Source of the DNA: Roseiarcus sp963835955
Lineage (GTDB): Bacteria > Pseudomonadota > Alphaproteobacteria > Rhizobiales > Beijerinckiaceae
Length of the DNA stretch: 64,000 bases
Assembly: GCA_963835955.1 (NCBI GenBank)
Contig: CAWIHZ010000010.1
Location: 62,001-126,000, forward strand
Direction: 5' to 3'
The notes beneath the pieces are model-generated. The model made no database searches, had not been told where the DNA came from, and saw nothing but the letters and a program-made list of their open reading frames with translations. Shown piece by piece: positions 25,276 to 34,063 of the stretch. How positions within the stretch are numbered: the first letter of the stretch is position 1; every line of letters begins with the position of its first letter. The position numbers were made by a program, and so were the translations under genes.

Positions 25276-26043
25276 ATGGCCTACAAGGATATTCTTGTCT
25301 ATCTCGATCCGACGGCCGAAGCCGTCGAACGCGTTCGTTTCGCCGCCGAAATGGCCAAAACCCACGGGGCGCAGCTAATCGCCGTCGACGCAAGCACGCT
25401 CGCCGAGGCGGAAGGGATCGACCCATTGTCCACGACTCGGCGGATGTACGACGAGGCGACAAAAAACGCCGCCATCAAGAGCGTCTTCGTGCCGGCGGAA
25501 AAGCCGGCCGAGGGTGACGCTTTCACGCATTGCGTCGATTTGATCATTGCTCCGGCGCCGGGAGGACGGGCGCGAAACCTCATTCGCCACGGCGCGCTTG
25601 ACCGAGCGCTCCTCGAATCCGGCGCTCCGATGCTGATCCTGCCGCCCGACTGGAAGCCCGGGCCGGTGGGTCAGAATATCGTGATCGCCTGGAACGCCGG
25701 ACGGGAGGCGCTGCGCGCCGTGCATGACGCGATGCCGTTGCTCCAGCGGGCGCGCAAGATCACCGTCTTCGCCTTCTCCATGCGGCCGAGCGATCTGCGG
25801 GCTTCCGCGGCCTTGCTGGCGCAGCACCTCGAGCGGCACGGCGTCGCGGCGCATCTGTCGGATTGGACCAACACTGGCGACTTGACGGCGATCGAGGCCC
25901 TGTTCGCGAGCCTCGACACTCAGGACGCCGACCTCTTCGTCGCCGGAGCTTTCGGCCACTCGCGGCTGTATGAAGGGCTGTTCGGCGGCGTGAGCCTCGA
26001 TCTGATGCGCCAGCAGTCGCTGCCGGTTTTGATGTCGCACTAA
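25276..26043 (+). CDS. Universal stress protein (tandem-domain UspA-like)
   Basis: A 255-residue cytoplasmic protein with two Usp-type alpha/beta domains. The first starts at M-A-Y-K-D-I-L-V-Y-L-D and the second at residue ~145 with N-I-V-I-A-W-N-A-G-R-E-A. The C-terminal G-A-F-G-H-S-R-L-Y-E-G-L-F-G-G segment is the G-x-x-G-H-S-R nucleotide-binding motif of UspA-type domains. It may bind ATP or small phosphorylated ligands under stress. The ATG at 25276 has a GCGGAGG site. It lies only 16 bases before the RND adaptor gene and could be cotranscribed. Confidence 0.9.
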   Translation: MAYKDILVYLDPTAEAVERVRFAAEMAKTHGAQLIAVDASTLAEAEGIDPLSTTRRMYDEATKNAAIKSVFVPAEKPAEGDAFTHCVDLIIAPAPGGRARNLIRHGALDRALLESGAPMLILPPDWKPGPVGQNIVIAWNAGREALRAVHDAMPLLQRARKITVFAFSMRPSDLRASAALLAQHLERHGVAAHLSDWTNTGDLTAIEALFASLDTQDADLFVAGAFGHSRLYEGLFGGVSLDLMRQQSLPVLMSH

Positions 26044-26059
26044 TCGAGACCCGATCTGC

Positions 26060-27160
26060 ATGTCGAAGCGCCACCGGCTCAATCTTTCGTGGCGCGCGGC
26101 TCGAATCGCGGCGGCCGGCGTCTGCGCTCTGGGGCTCATCGTCGTCCTATGGACTATGACCGGTCACTTCCGGCAATTCGCCTCGGAAGCGTCGCAGGAA
26201 GCGTCGCACCCCGATCAGTGCGAGCCGAGCTGCCAATCGCCGCGCCCGGAGACCCGCGCAAGTGCGGCGGCCGTAAAGCTTTCCGCCGGTCAACAAAAAC
26301 AGATTGATTTGCAGACCACGGCCGTAACAGCCGCTCCCCATCGTGATCAGCTCCGGGCCTACGGCGCCGTCCTCGACATTGCCCGGATCACCGAGCTGAC
26401 GAACAGCTACGCCAACGCGAGCGCGCAACTTCAGATGGCGCAGGCCAAGCTCGAGGTCTCGAAGGGCGCGTTCGAACGCGCCAAGAGGCTCGGCCAGTCC
26501 TCCGCGATGTCAGCGGCGCAAGTCGAAGCGGCGGAGGGGACTCTCCGCGTCGACCAAGCCGCGCTGGCCGCCGCCGAGTCTCAACTCAGGACCCTCGCGG
26601 CCACGGCGCAGCAGGAATGGGGTCCACTGATAGGCAAGGCGATTGTAGACCGCGCGCCGGCGGTGGTGCGGTTGATCGAACGTGAGCAGTTTCTTGTTCA
26701 GGTGACGCTGCCGCCCGGCGCCGTGTTGGCGGACCCTCCTTCAACCGCTCTTGCGGAAGCGCCCGCTGGGCAAACGAATGTCGAATTGCAGTATCTCTCG
26801 CCGGCGACCCGCATGGACTCGCGCATTCAGGGGGTGAGCTACTTTTACTCAGCGTCTGGAGACAGCGGTCTGCTTCCGGGGATGAATATTATAGTTTATG
26901 TCCCCTACGGCAAGACATACGAGGGGGTGATCGTTGAAGGCGCCGCCATCGTGCATTGGCAGGGGCAGCCGTGGGTGTATCTGCGTGTCGGCCCTGACAC
27001 TTTCAGGCGAAATCCGATCAGCACCGACCAGCCGGTCTCGGACGACGCCTACGTGGCGCGAGACATTCCGTCAGGCTCCGAGATCGTGATCCAAGGCGCG
27101 CAGGCCCTCTTGTCCGAGGAAACGAAAAGCGAACAACCGAGCAGCGACGACGATGACTAG
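26060..27160 (+). CDS. RND efflux periplasmic adaptor (CusB/HlyD type)
   Basis: A 366-residue membrane-fusion protein. One N-terminal anchor helix (about residues 14-32) is followed by a Cys/His-rich stretch (H-P-D-Q-C-E-P-S-C), which is unusual and could bind metal. A helical hairpin (about residues 115-165, with A-Q-A-K-L-E-V and A-A-E-S-Q-L), lipoyl-like segments on both sides and a beta-barrel C-terminal part follow. It should bridge the inner-membrane pump to an outer-membrane channel. The gene for the pump overlaps its stop by eight bases. No outer-membrane factor is found. Confidence 0.85.
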   Translation: MSKRHRLNLSWRAARIAAAGVCALGLIVVLWTMTGHFRQFASEASQEASHPDQCEPSCQSPRPETRASAAAVKLSAGQQKQIDLQTTAVTAAPHRDQLRAYGAVLDIARITELTNSYANASAQLQMAQAKLEVSKGAFERAKRLGQSSAMSAAQVEAAEGTLRVDQAALAAAESQLRTLAATAQQEWGPLIGKAIVDRAPAVVRLIEREQFLVQVTLPPGAVLADPPSTALAEAPAGQTNVELQYLSPATRMDSRIQGVSYFYSASGDSGLLPGMNIIVYVPYGKTYEGVIVEGAAIVHWQGQPWVYLRVGPDTFRRNPISTDQPVSDDAYVARDIPSGSEIVIQGAQALLSEETKSEQPSSDDDD

Positions 27161-30100
27161 CGGGACCATCCCAACCCCGTCGGGACCGCAGACCGCTCTC
27201 ATCGCATTCGCCATACGCTTCCGCGGAATTGTGCTTGCGCTGGCGTGTGCGCTCTTGGGCTACGGCCTGTTCTCGCTTGGGGCCGCAAAGTACGACGTCT
27301 TTCCCGAATTCGCGCCCCCGCAAGTGGCGATTCAGACCGAAGCGCCGGGTTTGAGCCCGGAACAGGTCGAGGTTCTCGTGACCCAGCCGATCGAAAATTC
27401 GATCAACGGCCTCGACGGGATCGAGAGCATGCGCTCGGTCTCGATCGAGGGCCTGTCCGTGGTCACCGTCAACTTCGAGCCCGGGAGCGATGTTTATCGA
27501 GGGCGTCAACTGGTGACTGAGCGCCTGGCGGCGGCGACCGCTCAACTGCCGCTGGGCGTGCGGCCTCCGGAAATGACGCCGCTGACCTCGTCAACGAGCA
27601 CAGTGTTGATCATCGGACTCACCTCCGGCGAGCGCTCGCTCATGGACGTGCGCACGATTGCGGACCGGACGGTGAGCCGGCGGATTCTCGCGGTGAAAGG
27701 GGTCGCTCAGATCTCGACCTATGGCGGAGACGTAAAGTCGCTGCAGGTGCAGGTGCGCCCCGACGACCTAATTCGCTTTCAAGTCGGCATCAACGACGTC
27801 TTGAGCGCGGCGCGCAAGGCGACCGGCGTTTTGGGCGCCGGCTTTGTCGATACGGTCAATCAGCGCATTACGATCGAGACCCGGGGCCAGTCTTTGACGC
27901 CGGAGCAACTCGCCCGCACGGTTCTGTTTCATAAAGGCGGCGCGAGCGTCGTGCTCGGCGACGTCGCCAATGTCGTCACCGCTCCCGTGCCGCCGATCGG
28001 CGCCGCTCTCATCAACGGGATTCCGGGCGTCATGTTGATGATAAGTCAGCAATACGGCGCCAATACGCGCGAGGTCACAACCAGAGTGGAAGCTGCGCTG
28101 CGAGACCTGCGACCTGCCCTCGAACGCGAAAAGATTCAACTCCACCCCGATCTGTTCCGCCCCGCCAATTTCATCGACACGGCGACGGAGAACGTCCTGC
28201 GAGCTCTTATGATCGGCGGCGCGCTGGTGATCGTCGTTCTGTTCCTTTTCATGTTCGACTGGCGCGCCTCAATCATTAGCTGCACCGCAATACCCTTATC
28301 CCTGGTGGCCGGGGCGCTCGCGTTGCAATGGATCGGCGAAACCCTCAACACCATGACGTTGGGCGGTCTCGCCATCGCCATCGGGGAGGTGGTCGATGAC
28401 GCGGTGATCGGCGTTGAGAATGTAGCGCGCCGACTGCGCGAAAACCGCCGATTGGCGGAACCGAAATCCGAACCTCGCGTAGTGCTTGACGCCATCCTTG
28501 AGGTCCGCGGCGCTGTCGTCTACGCAACCTTCGCGGCCTTGCTGGTGTTCCTTCCGGTAGTTGCGCTCTCGGGGGTGGCGGGTCGTCTATTTCGGCCCCT
28601 CAGCATCGCTTACATCCTTGCGGTGTTGGCTTCGCTCGCAGTCGCCCTGACGGTAACTCCTGCGCTTTCCATGTTGCTGCTGACCGGAAGCGGTCGACAG
28701 CGGCATAGCGATCCCCCGGTCATTCGTTGGTCACGCAGGACCTACGCGACGGCGCTCAGGCGCATCGAAGGCTTTCCGAAAATTGTCCTCGGGACGACGA
28801 TCGCGCTCGCGGCCCTCGCCGCGGCGATGTTGCCGTTCTTTGGCGGGACATTCTTGCCAGATCTCAGAGAGGGCCATTTGATTCTGCATGTTACGCTGAC
28901 GCCCGGGACTTCGCTTAACGAATCGCTTCGGATGGGGAAGCTGATCACCAAGGCGATTCTGGAGGTCCCCAGCGTTCGAAGCGTGGCGCAGCATGTCGGC
29001 CGCGCCGAAGCCGGTCCGGACACCGAGGGCACTCATTATAGTGAGTTCGAGATCGATCTGGAGCCGGGACTCTCAGGCCATGCACAAGCTGTGGCCGAAA
29101 CGCGGATGCGAGCGGCGATGGCGAACTTCCCGAGCGTAATTTATTCGCTCAAGACCTTCCTGACCGAGCGCGTGGAGGAGACGGTCTCGGGCTTCACCGA
29201 CGCGGTCGCGGTGAATGTGTACGGCGCCGATCTCGACCAGCTGGAGAGCACCGCGCGCGCGGTCGCGCGAAAACTCGGCGAAGTTCCAGGCGCTATCGAC
29301 GTCCAAGAACGATCCCCGCCTGGAATGCCGCAAATCAACGTCACCTTGCGCCCGGCGGACCTGCAGCGATGGGGGCTCGACGCAGTCGAAGTCCTCGAGC
29401 TCGTGCGTACGGCTTATCAGGGCGACGTCGTCGGTCAAGGATATGAAGGCGACTCAGCGTTTGATATTATCGTGATTCTAGATGAGCGCTCTCGCGCCCG
29501 GGTCGATCAGATCGGCGATTTGCCTTTAAGGACATCGAGTGGGACTTACATATTCTTGAAGCAGGTCGCAGACGTCTATGAGACTTCCGGCCGATATCAG
29601 GTGCTCCATCAGAACGCTCAGCGCGTTGCGGCCGTAACAGCAAACGTGACGGGACGCGACGTCGTCTCTTTCGTCCGCGATGCGAGGAAGAAGATCGCCA
29701 GAGAAGTCGTCCTGCCCCCTGGCGCGCATGTGGAGTTCGCCGGCGCCGCGGAAGCCCAGGCTCGGTCGCGGCGCGATCTACTCGTCAACGCGTCGCTCGC
29801 GGGAATCGGCATCGTCCTTCTGCTTTCGATCGTCGCCGGCCACTGGCGCAACCTCTCGTTGGTTCTAATCAACTTGCCGTTCGCTTTCGTCGGCGGAGTC
29901 TTCGCGGTGGCGCTGACCGGCGGTCTGCTTTCGCTCGGGTCGCTGGTCGGGTTCGTGACCCTATTCGGGATCACTCTGCGCAACTCCATCCTGATGATCT
30001 CGCGCTACGAGCGTCTGGTTGATGTTGAAGGACGCGCATGGGGGCTCGAAACGGCGATTGAAGGCGCTTCGGACCGCCTCGTTCCAATTCTGATGACCTC

Positions 30101-30311
30101 TCTGGTGACGGGCCTCGGGTTGCTTCCGCTCGCGGTCGGCGCGGGCGAGCCTGGGCGCGAGATCGAAGGCCCGATGGCGATCGTCATCTTGGGCGGCCTC
30201 ATGACTTCTATGGCGCTCAATCTCCTGGTCCTGCCGATGCTGGCGCTTCGCTACGGGCGTTTCGAGGTCGAGCAGCTTGAAGCGCATGCACAACAAGCGG
30301 TGGCCTCATGA
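27153..30311 (+). CDS. RND efflux permease (heavy-metal-efflux-like, CusA/CzcA type)
   Basis: A 1052-residue inner-membrane pump of normal length with 12 helices and two large periplasmic loops. The N-terminal pattern Y-D-V-F-P-E-F-A-P-P-Q-V matches the HME branch (CzcA/CusA), which moves metal cations. Helix 4 holds the proton-relay acids in I-G-E-V-V-D-D-A-V-I-G-V-E-N (E412, D415, D416), like the CusA and CzcA motif. Periplasmic Met pairs typical of Cu/Ag pumps were not found in the obvious places, so substrate specificity stays open. The region after its stop contains no outer-membrane partner. Confidence 0.9.
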   Translation: MTSGTIPTPSGPQTALIAFAIRFRGIVLALACALLGYGLFSLGAAKYDVFPEFAPPQVAIQTEAPGLSPEQVEVLVTQPIENSINGLDGIESMRSVSIEGLSVVTVNFEPGSDVYRGRQLVTERLAAATAQLPLGVRPPEMTPLTSSTSTVLIIGLTSGERSLMDVRTIADRTVSRRILAVKGVAQISTYGGDVKSLQVQVRPDDLIRFQVGINDVLSAARKATGVLGAGFVDTVNQRITIETRGQSLTPEQLARTVLFHKGGASVVLGDVANVVTAPVPPIGAALINGIPGVMLMISQQYGANTREVTTRVEAALRDLRPALEREKIQLHPDLFRPANFIDTATENVLRALMIGGALVIVVLFLFMFDWRASIISCTAIPLSLVAGALALQWIGETLNTMTLGGLAIAIGEVVDDAVIGVENVARRLRENRRLAEPKSEPRVVLDAILEVRGAVVYATFAALLVFLPVVALSGVAGRLFRPLSIAYILAVLASLAVALTVTPALSMLLLTGSGRQRHSDPPVIRWSRRTYATALRRIEGFPKIVLGTTIALAALAAAMLPFFGGTFLPDLREGHLILHVTLTPGTSLNESLRMGKLITKAILEVPSVRSVAQHVGRAEAGPDTEGTHYSEFEIDLEPGLSGHAQAVAETRMRAAMANFPSVIYSLKTFLTERVEETVSGFTDAVAVNVYGADLDQLESTARAVARKLGEVPGAIDVQERSPPGMPQINVTLRPADLQRWGLDAVEVLELVRTAYQGDVVGQGYEGDSAFDIIVILDERSRARVDQIGDLPLRTSSGTYIFLKQVADVYETSGRYQVLHQNAQRVAAVTANVTGRDVVSFVRDARKKIAREVVLPPGAHVEFAGAAEAQARSRRDLLVNASLAGIGIVLLLSIVAGHWRNLSLVLINLPFAFVGGVFAVALTGGLLSLGSLVGFVTLFGITLRNSILMISRYERLVDVEGRAWGLETAIEGASDRLVPILMTSLVTGLGLLPLAVGAGEPGREIEGPMAIVILGGLMTSMALNLLVLPMLALRYGRFEVEQLEAHAQQAVAS

Positions 30312-31012
30312 GGCGACGGCCGGCTTGCTCGACCTGACCGACTTTCCGCGCCGGCTGGCGAAGCTGCGGCTCGAGGTCGATTTCTGCAAGCCCGGCAGGG
30401 CGTCGAGAGCATGCTTCGTTGAGACGGAAGCGGGGCCGCCGTTGCGAGCGTCAGCGAAAAGATGCGTAGGGCCACGGGCGCGGCCCGTCCTGCGGCGAGG
30501 GTTACGCCCGCAAGCGCCAAACGCCACCGGACGGACGGAGGAGCGCGTCGGCTCGCATCCGGTCGTTTCGTCGGCTTGGCGAGGCTCGGGCCGCGAACAA
30601 TTCTTTGCTGAAAATCCAAAATCATGGTATCCTGTCTCTCGTCGTCAACGACCGCTATTCGCCGGCCGACGCGCGGTGACGGCGCAGGGCGGCGATGGTT
30701 GGGGTTCGGCGGGCGAATATAACGTTGATGTTATGTTATTGTAGCGCGCGATCGAACAATTTTTGCTTTGGAATCGCCTTAAGGCATTGAAAAGTCCCGA
30801 TTCGGACGAGAGAATCCAAGGATATCCAAGGTTTTTTTTATTTGGTTTTCCTTGGTTTTGTTTGGTTTTGTTTGGTTGGGTTTGGATCGCCTTGGAAATA
30901 TTTGGCGGCGCCCTGTCGGCGCATCGTCGATTTGTGACTTCGGCGCGGCGTCGCGCCGGCGCGGATTCCGTCAAGATGCGGCAGTGTCTTGGCGAGGCGT
31001 TTCGGCCCGGTT
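30312..31012. other. Seven-hundred-base stretch without a convincing gene
   Basis: Between the RND pump and mmcB no supported gene is seen. Several small frames on both strands are Arg-, Pro- or Ser-rich and lack any ribosome site. The end of the region is less GC-rich and holds the unusual T/G strand-biased tract described separately. It may carry promoters, or the remains of the outer-membrane gene expected behind an RND pump, but no trace of the latter could be read. Confidence 0.4.
30816..30895 (+). repeat. T/G-biased low-complexity tract with CCAAGG/CCTTGG words
   Basis: The plus strand from about 30830 to 30885 is almost only T and G, with GG pairs spaced by T runs. The tract is framed by CCAAGG twice (30816-30821, 30826-30831) and CCTTGG twice (30850-30855, 30890-30895), which can form a stem of six bases around a T-rich loop. 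The spaced GG pairs could also allow a two-layer G-quadruplex on the plus strand. It lies about 120 bases past the end of the mmcB stop side. Confidence 0.55.
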
Positions 31013-31486
31013 TCAAGACTCCGGCGCGCCAGCCGGATCGGCCAGACGATGAAGACGGTCGGCGGCCGCCTGCGCGAAACGCAAGAGCACGGCCCGGCGG
31101 CTCGCGGGCGCCATGCGCTGGAGGTCCGCCTCGCGCAGGATTTCCGCGCCATAGGGATCGGCGACGATGAGGCCGGCCTCGACCGGCATGATACGCGTCG
31201 GGGTATGCTCGGAGATGGCGAAGTAGAGCCGGTCGCAGCAGGCCGCGTAGTCGCGCCATTTGCGGTCGGCGCGAAAGTCGGCCGGCGAGGACTTGATCTC
31301 GACGATCAGCACCTCGCCTTCGCCGTTGACCGCGACAATGTCGGCGCGGCGTCCGTCGACGAGCGGCAGTTCGGTCAGGCTCGAAAAGCCGCGCGCCCTC
31401 AGGAGCCGCCTGACCCCGCGCGCAATCATCAACGCGGGCCCTGACTGGCGGCCGTCGGCCGGGAGAACGGTCCGCAAATCGCGCAT
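31013..31486 (-). CDS. mmcB: MmcB family DNA repair protein
   Basis: A 157-residue protein of the MmcB family (formerly DUF1052), a PD-(D/E)XK-like nuclease fold. The V-D-G-R-R-A-D-I-V-A-V segment holds the catalytic Asp, and V-L-I-V-E-I-K-S-S-P-A-D-F holds the E-x-K motif. Alphaproteobacterial MmcB belongs to the SOS/DNA damage response. The ATG at 31486 is one base from the stop of the GMC oxidoreductase gene, so it rides on the end of the dpp-GMC transcript, an odd place for a repair gene. Confidence 0.88.
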   Translation of the reverse strand: MRDLRTVLPADGRQSGPALMIARGVRRLLRARGFSSLTELPLVDGRRADIVAVNGEGEVLIVEIKSSPADFRADRKWRDYAACCDRLYFAISEHTPTRIMPVEAGLIVADPYGAEILREADLQRMAPASRRAVLLRFAQAAADRLHRLADPAGAPES

Positions 31487-31487
31487 G

Positions 31488-33104
31488 TCAACGGCCTTTC
31501 GCGTCGGCGAGGATCATTTCGGCGGCCTTTTCCGCGATCATCATCGTCGGCGAGTTGGTGTTGCCCGACGTGATGCGCGGCATGACGGAGGCGTCCGCGA
31601 TGCGCAGCCGGTCTAGACCGAAAACCCTCAAACGATCGTCGACCACCGCCGACCGATCGTCGGCGCGGCCCATCTTGGCGGCGCCGACAGGATGGAAGAT
31701 CGTCGTCCCGATATCACTGGCCGCCTTCATGAGTTCCTCGTCGGAACGCAAATGGGCGCCGGGCTTCAGTTCCCTGGGCGCATAGCGGAAAAGCGCCGGC
31801 GCGTTGGCGAGCTGGCGCGCGAGGCGGATCGAGTCCGCGGCGACGCGGCGATCCTGCGAAGTGGAGAGATAGTTCGGCCGGATGCTCGGCGCGGCGCGCG
31901 GATCGGAACTGATCGCATGGGTCGAACCGAGACTCGTCGGTCGCAAATTGCAAACGCTGATCGTTATCGCCGGGAAGTCGTGCAGCGGCTCGCCGAAGCG
32001 TTCGAGCGACAAGGGCTGCACGTGAAACTCGACGTTGGCGGTGGCGAAGTCGGGCGAGGACCTGGCGAACATGCCGAGCTGGGACGGCGCCATCGTCATC
32101 GGACCGCGCCGGCGCAGCGCGTAGTCCAGCCCCATCATCGCCCGCTTGAAATAGGACCGATAGTCGACGTTGAGCGTTCGTGCGCCCTCGATGCGGAAAA
32201 TCGTGCGAAGCTGGAGGTGATCCTGCAGATTCTCGCCGACGCCGGGAAGCGCGTGCAGCAAAGGTACGCCGATCCCCGCTAGCGTCGCCGGGTTGCCGAC
32301 GCCGGAGAGCTCCAACAGATGCGGCGAGCCGATCGCGCCGGCGGTCAGCAGCACTTCACCCCGCGCCCGGGCTTCGCGGCTCGCGCCATCGCGGCGATAG
32401 CGCACCCCCACGGCGCGGCGCTCGTCGAACAGGATGCGCTCGGTCCCGGCGTGAGCGACGAGGCGCAGATTCGGCCGATTGAGGATCGGCTTAAGAAATC
32501 CGGCGGCCGCGCTCCAGCGGCGGCCGCGCCGCTGGTTGACCTCGAAATAGTCCGAACCTTCATTGTCGCCGCGATTGAAGTCGTCGATTTTGGGGATGCC
32601 GATCTCGACGCCAGCCTCGCGCACCGCGTCCAGGATCGGCCAGGAGACGCGGGGACGCTCCACACGCCATTCGCCGCCTGCCCCGTGAAGGTCCGAGGCG
32701 CCGGCGTGGTGATCCTCCTGCCGCAAAAAGTAGGGCAGCACGTCCTCCCAGCTCCAGCCGTTGAGCCCGAGCTGGCGCCAGCCATCGTAATCGGCCGCCT
32801 GGCCGCGCATATAAATCATGCCGTTGATTGCGGACGACCCGCCAATGACCTTGCCGCGCGGGTAAGCGATCGAACGGCCATTGAGGCCGGGCTCCGGGGC
32901 GGTCTTGAACAGCCAGTCCGCCCGCGGATTGCCGATCGCGTAAAGATATCCGACGGGTATGTGAAGCCAGATCCAATTGTCGTTCCCGCCCGCCTCGATC
33001 AACAACACCCGATTGCGCGGATCGCGGGTCAGCCGGTTGGCCAGCACGCAGCCCGCCGAGCCGGCCCCGACGACGATGTAATCGTATGTCTCGGCCGCGT
33101 TCAC
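31488..33104 (-). CDS. GMC family oxidoreductase (choline dehydrogenase-like)
   Basis: A 538-residue FAD enzyme. The N-terminus has the dinucleotide motif V-V-G-A-G-S-A-G-C-V-L-A followed by L-I-E-A-G-G. The GMC signatures follow: P-R-G-K-V-I-G-G-S-S-A-I-N-G near residue 85 and G-A-I-G-S-P-H-L-L-E-L-S-G-V-G near residue 255. The C-terminal H-P-V-G-A-A-K-M-G and N-T-N-S-P-T-M-M-I-A-E-K segments carry the active-site His and Asn. Family members oxidise choline, alcohols or polyols. The start is GTG at 33104, sharing four bases with the TGA of dppF (GTGA). Confidence 0.9.
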   Translation of the reverse strand: MNAAETYDYIVVGAGSAGCVLANRLTRDPRNRVLLIEAGGNDNWIWLHIPVGYLYAIGNPRADWLFKTAPEPGLNGRSIAYPRGKVIGGSSAINGMIYMRGQAADYDGWRQLGLNGWSWEDVLPYFLRQEDHHAGASDLHGAGGEWRVERPRVSWPILDAVREAGVEIGIPKIDDFNRGDNEGSDYFEVNQRRGRRWSAAAGFLKPILNRPNLRLVAHAGTERILFDERRAVGVRYRRDGASREARARGEVLLTAGAIGSPHLLELSGVGNPATLAGIGVPLLHALPGVGENLQDHLQLRTIFRIEGARTLNVDYRSYFKRAMMGLDYALRRRGPMTMAPSQLGMFARSSPDFATANVEFHVQPLSLERFGEPLHDFPAITISVCNLRPTSLGSTHAISSDPRAAPSIRPNYLSTSQDRRVAADSIRLARQLANAPALFRYAPRELKPGAHLRSDEELMKAASDIGTTIFHPVGAAKMGRADDRSAVVDDRLRVFGLDRLRIADASVMPRITSGNTNSPTMMIAEKAAEMILADAKGR

Positions 33105-34063
33105 GATGCGACGCTCCAGCACGCGACCTCGCGCCCCTGCTTGCGCTCGAGCGGCGGCTTCTCGGCGCGGCAGCGGTCGAAGACCAGGGGACAGCGGGGA
33201 TTGAACGGACAACCAGGCGGCGGCGCAATCGGCGAGGGCGGCTCGCCGGCCAGGAGGACGCGTTCGCGTCTGGCTGTCGGGTCGGCGATCGGCGTCGCCG
33301 AGAGGAGCGCGCACGTATAGGGATGCCGGGGCGATCGAAAGATTGCGTCGCGCGGGCCCAGTTCGATCGCATGGCCGAGATAGATCACCAGGACCTCGTC
33401 GGCGATATGGCGCACGATTGAAAGATCGTGCGAAATGAAAACATAGGCGAGCCTGAATTCCTCCTGCAAGCCCGCCAGCAGATTGAGGACCTGGGCGCGG
33501 ATGGAGACGTCGAGCGCCGAAACCGGCTCGTCGAGCACCAGGATCTTCGGCCTCAGCACGAGCGCGCGCGCGATGGCGACGCGCTGGCGCTGGCCGCCGG
33601 AGAACATGTGCGGATAGCGGTGATAATATTCGGAGCGCAGGCCGACTTTCTCCATCATCGCCAGCGCCGCCGCCTTGCGTTCCGCCCCGCTCATGCGGGT
33701 GTTGACGCGCAGCGGCTCCTCTAGCGCCTTGCCGATCGTGCGGCGCGGGTTGAGCGAGCCGTAAGGGTCCTGGAAAACGATCTGGATCTCCCGGCGCAGG
33801 CGCTTCAGCCTCGCCGGGCTGGCGTCGGCCACGTCCTCGCCATCGATCAGAAGCGCGCCGGCGGTCGGCCTCTCGATCAGGGTCAGGAGCCGCGCCAGCG
33901 TCGACTTGCCCGAACCGGACTCGCCGACTACGGCGAGCGTCCGGCCCGCCTGCAGCGAGAACGACACGCCGGCGAGCGCCTTGACCGTCGCCGCCCGCCC
34001 GAACAGGCCGCGCGCCGCCGCGTAATCACGGCTGAGGCTCTTGGCCTCCAGAACCGCGCTCAC
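33101..34063 (-). CDS. dppF: Peptide ABC transporter ATPase (DppF/OppF-like)
   Basis: A 320-residue ATPase. Walker A is G-E-S-G-S-G-K-S-T, signature F-S-G-G-Q-R-Q-R, Walker B I-L-V-L-D-E-P-V-S-A-L-D. The oligopeptide-type C-terminal extension with C-P-F-N-P-R-C-P is present and may bind an iron-sulfur cluster, as in DppF/OppD. I choose GTG at 34063, which overlaps the TGA of dppD by four bases; a longer upstream frame is Arg-rich. DppF works with DppD to power uptake. Confidence 0.9.
   Translation of the reverse strand: MSAVLEAKSLSRDYAAARGLFGRAATVKALAGVSFSLQAGRTLAVVGESGSGKSTLARLLTLIERPTAGALLIDGEDVADASPARLKRLRREIQIVFQDPYGSLNPRRTIGKALEEPLRVNTRMSGAERKAAALAMMEKVGLRSEYYHRYPHMFSGGQRQRVAIARALVLRPKILVLDEPVSALDVSIRAQVLNLLAGLQEEFRLAYVFISHDLSIVRHIADEVLVIYLGHAIELGPRDAIFRSPRHPYTCALLSATPIADPTARRERVLLAGEPPSPIAPPPGCPFNPRCPLVFDRCRAEKPPLERKQGREVACWSVAS

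Noticed and set aside
30763..31170. Small plus-strand frame with a hydrophobic Phe/Trp-rich segment resembling a membrane helix
   Set aside because: The hydrophobic part is produced by the T/G low-complexity tract, and the rest overlaps mmcB in antisense.
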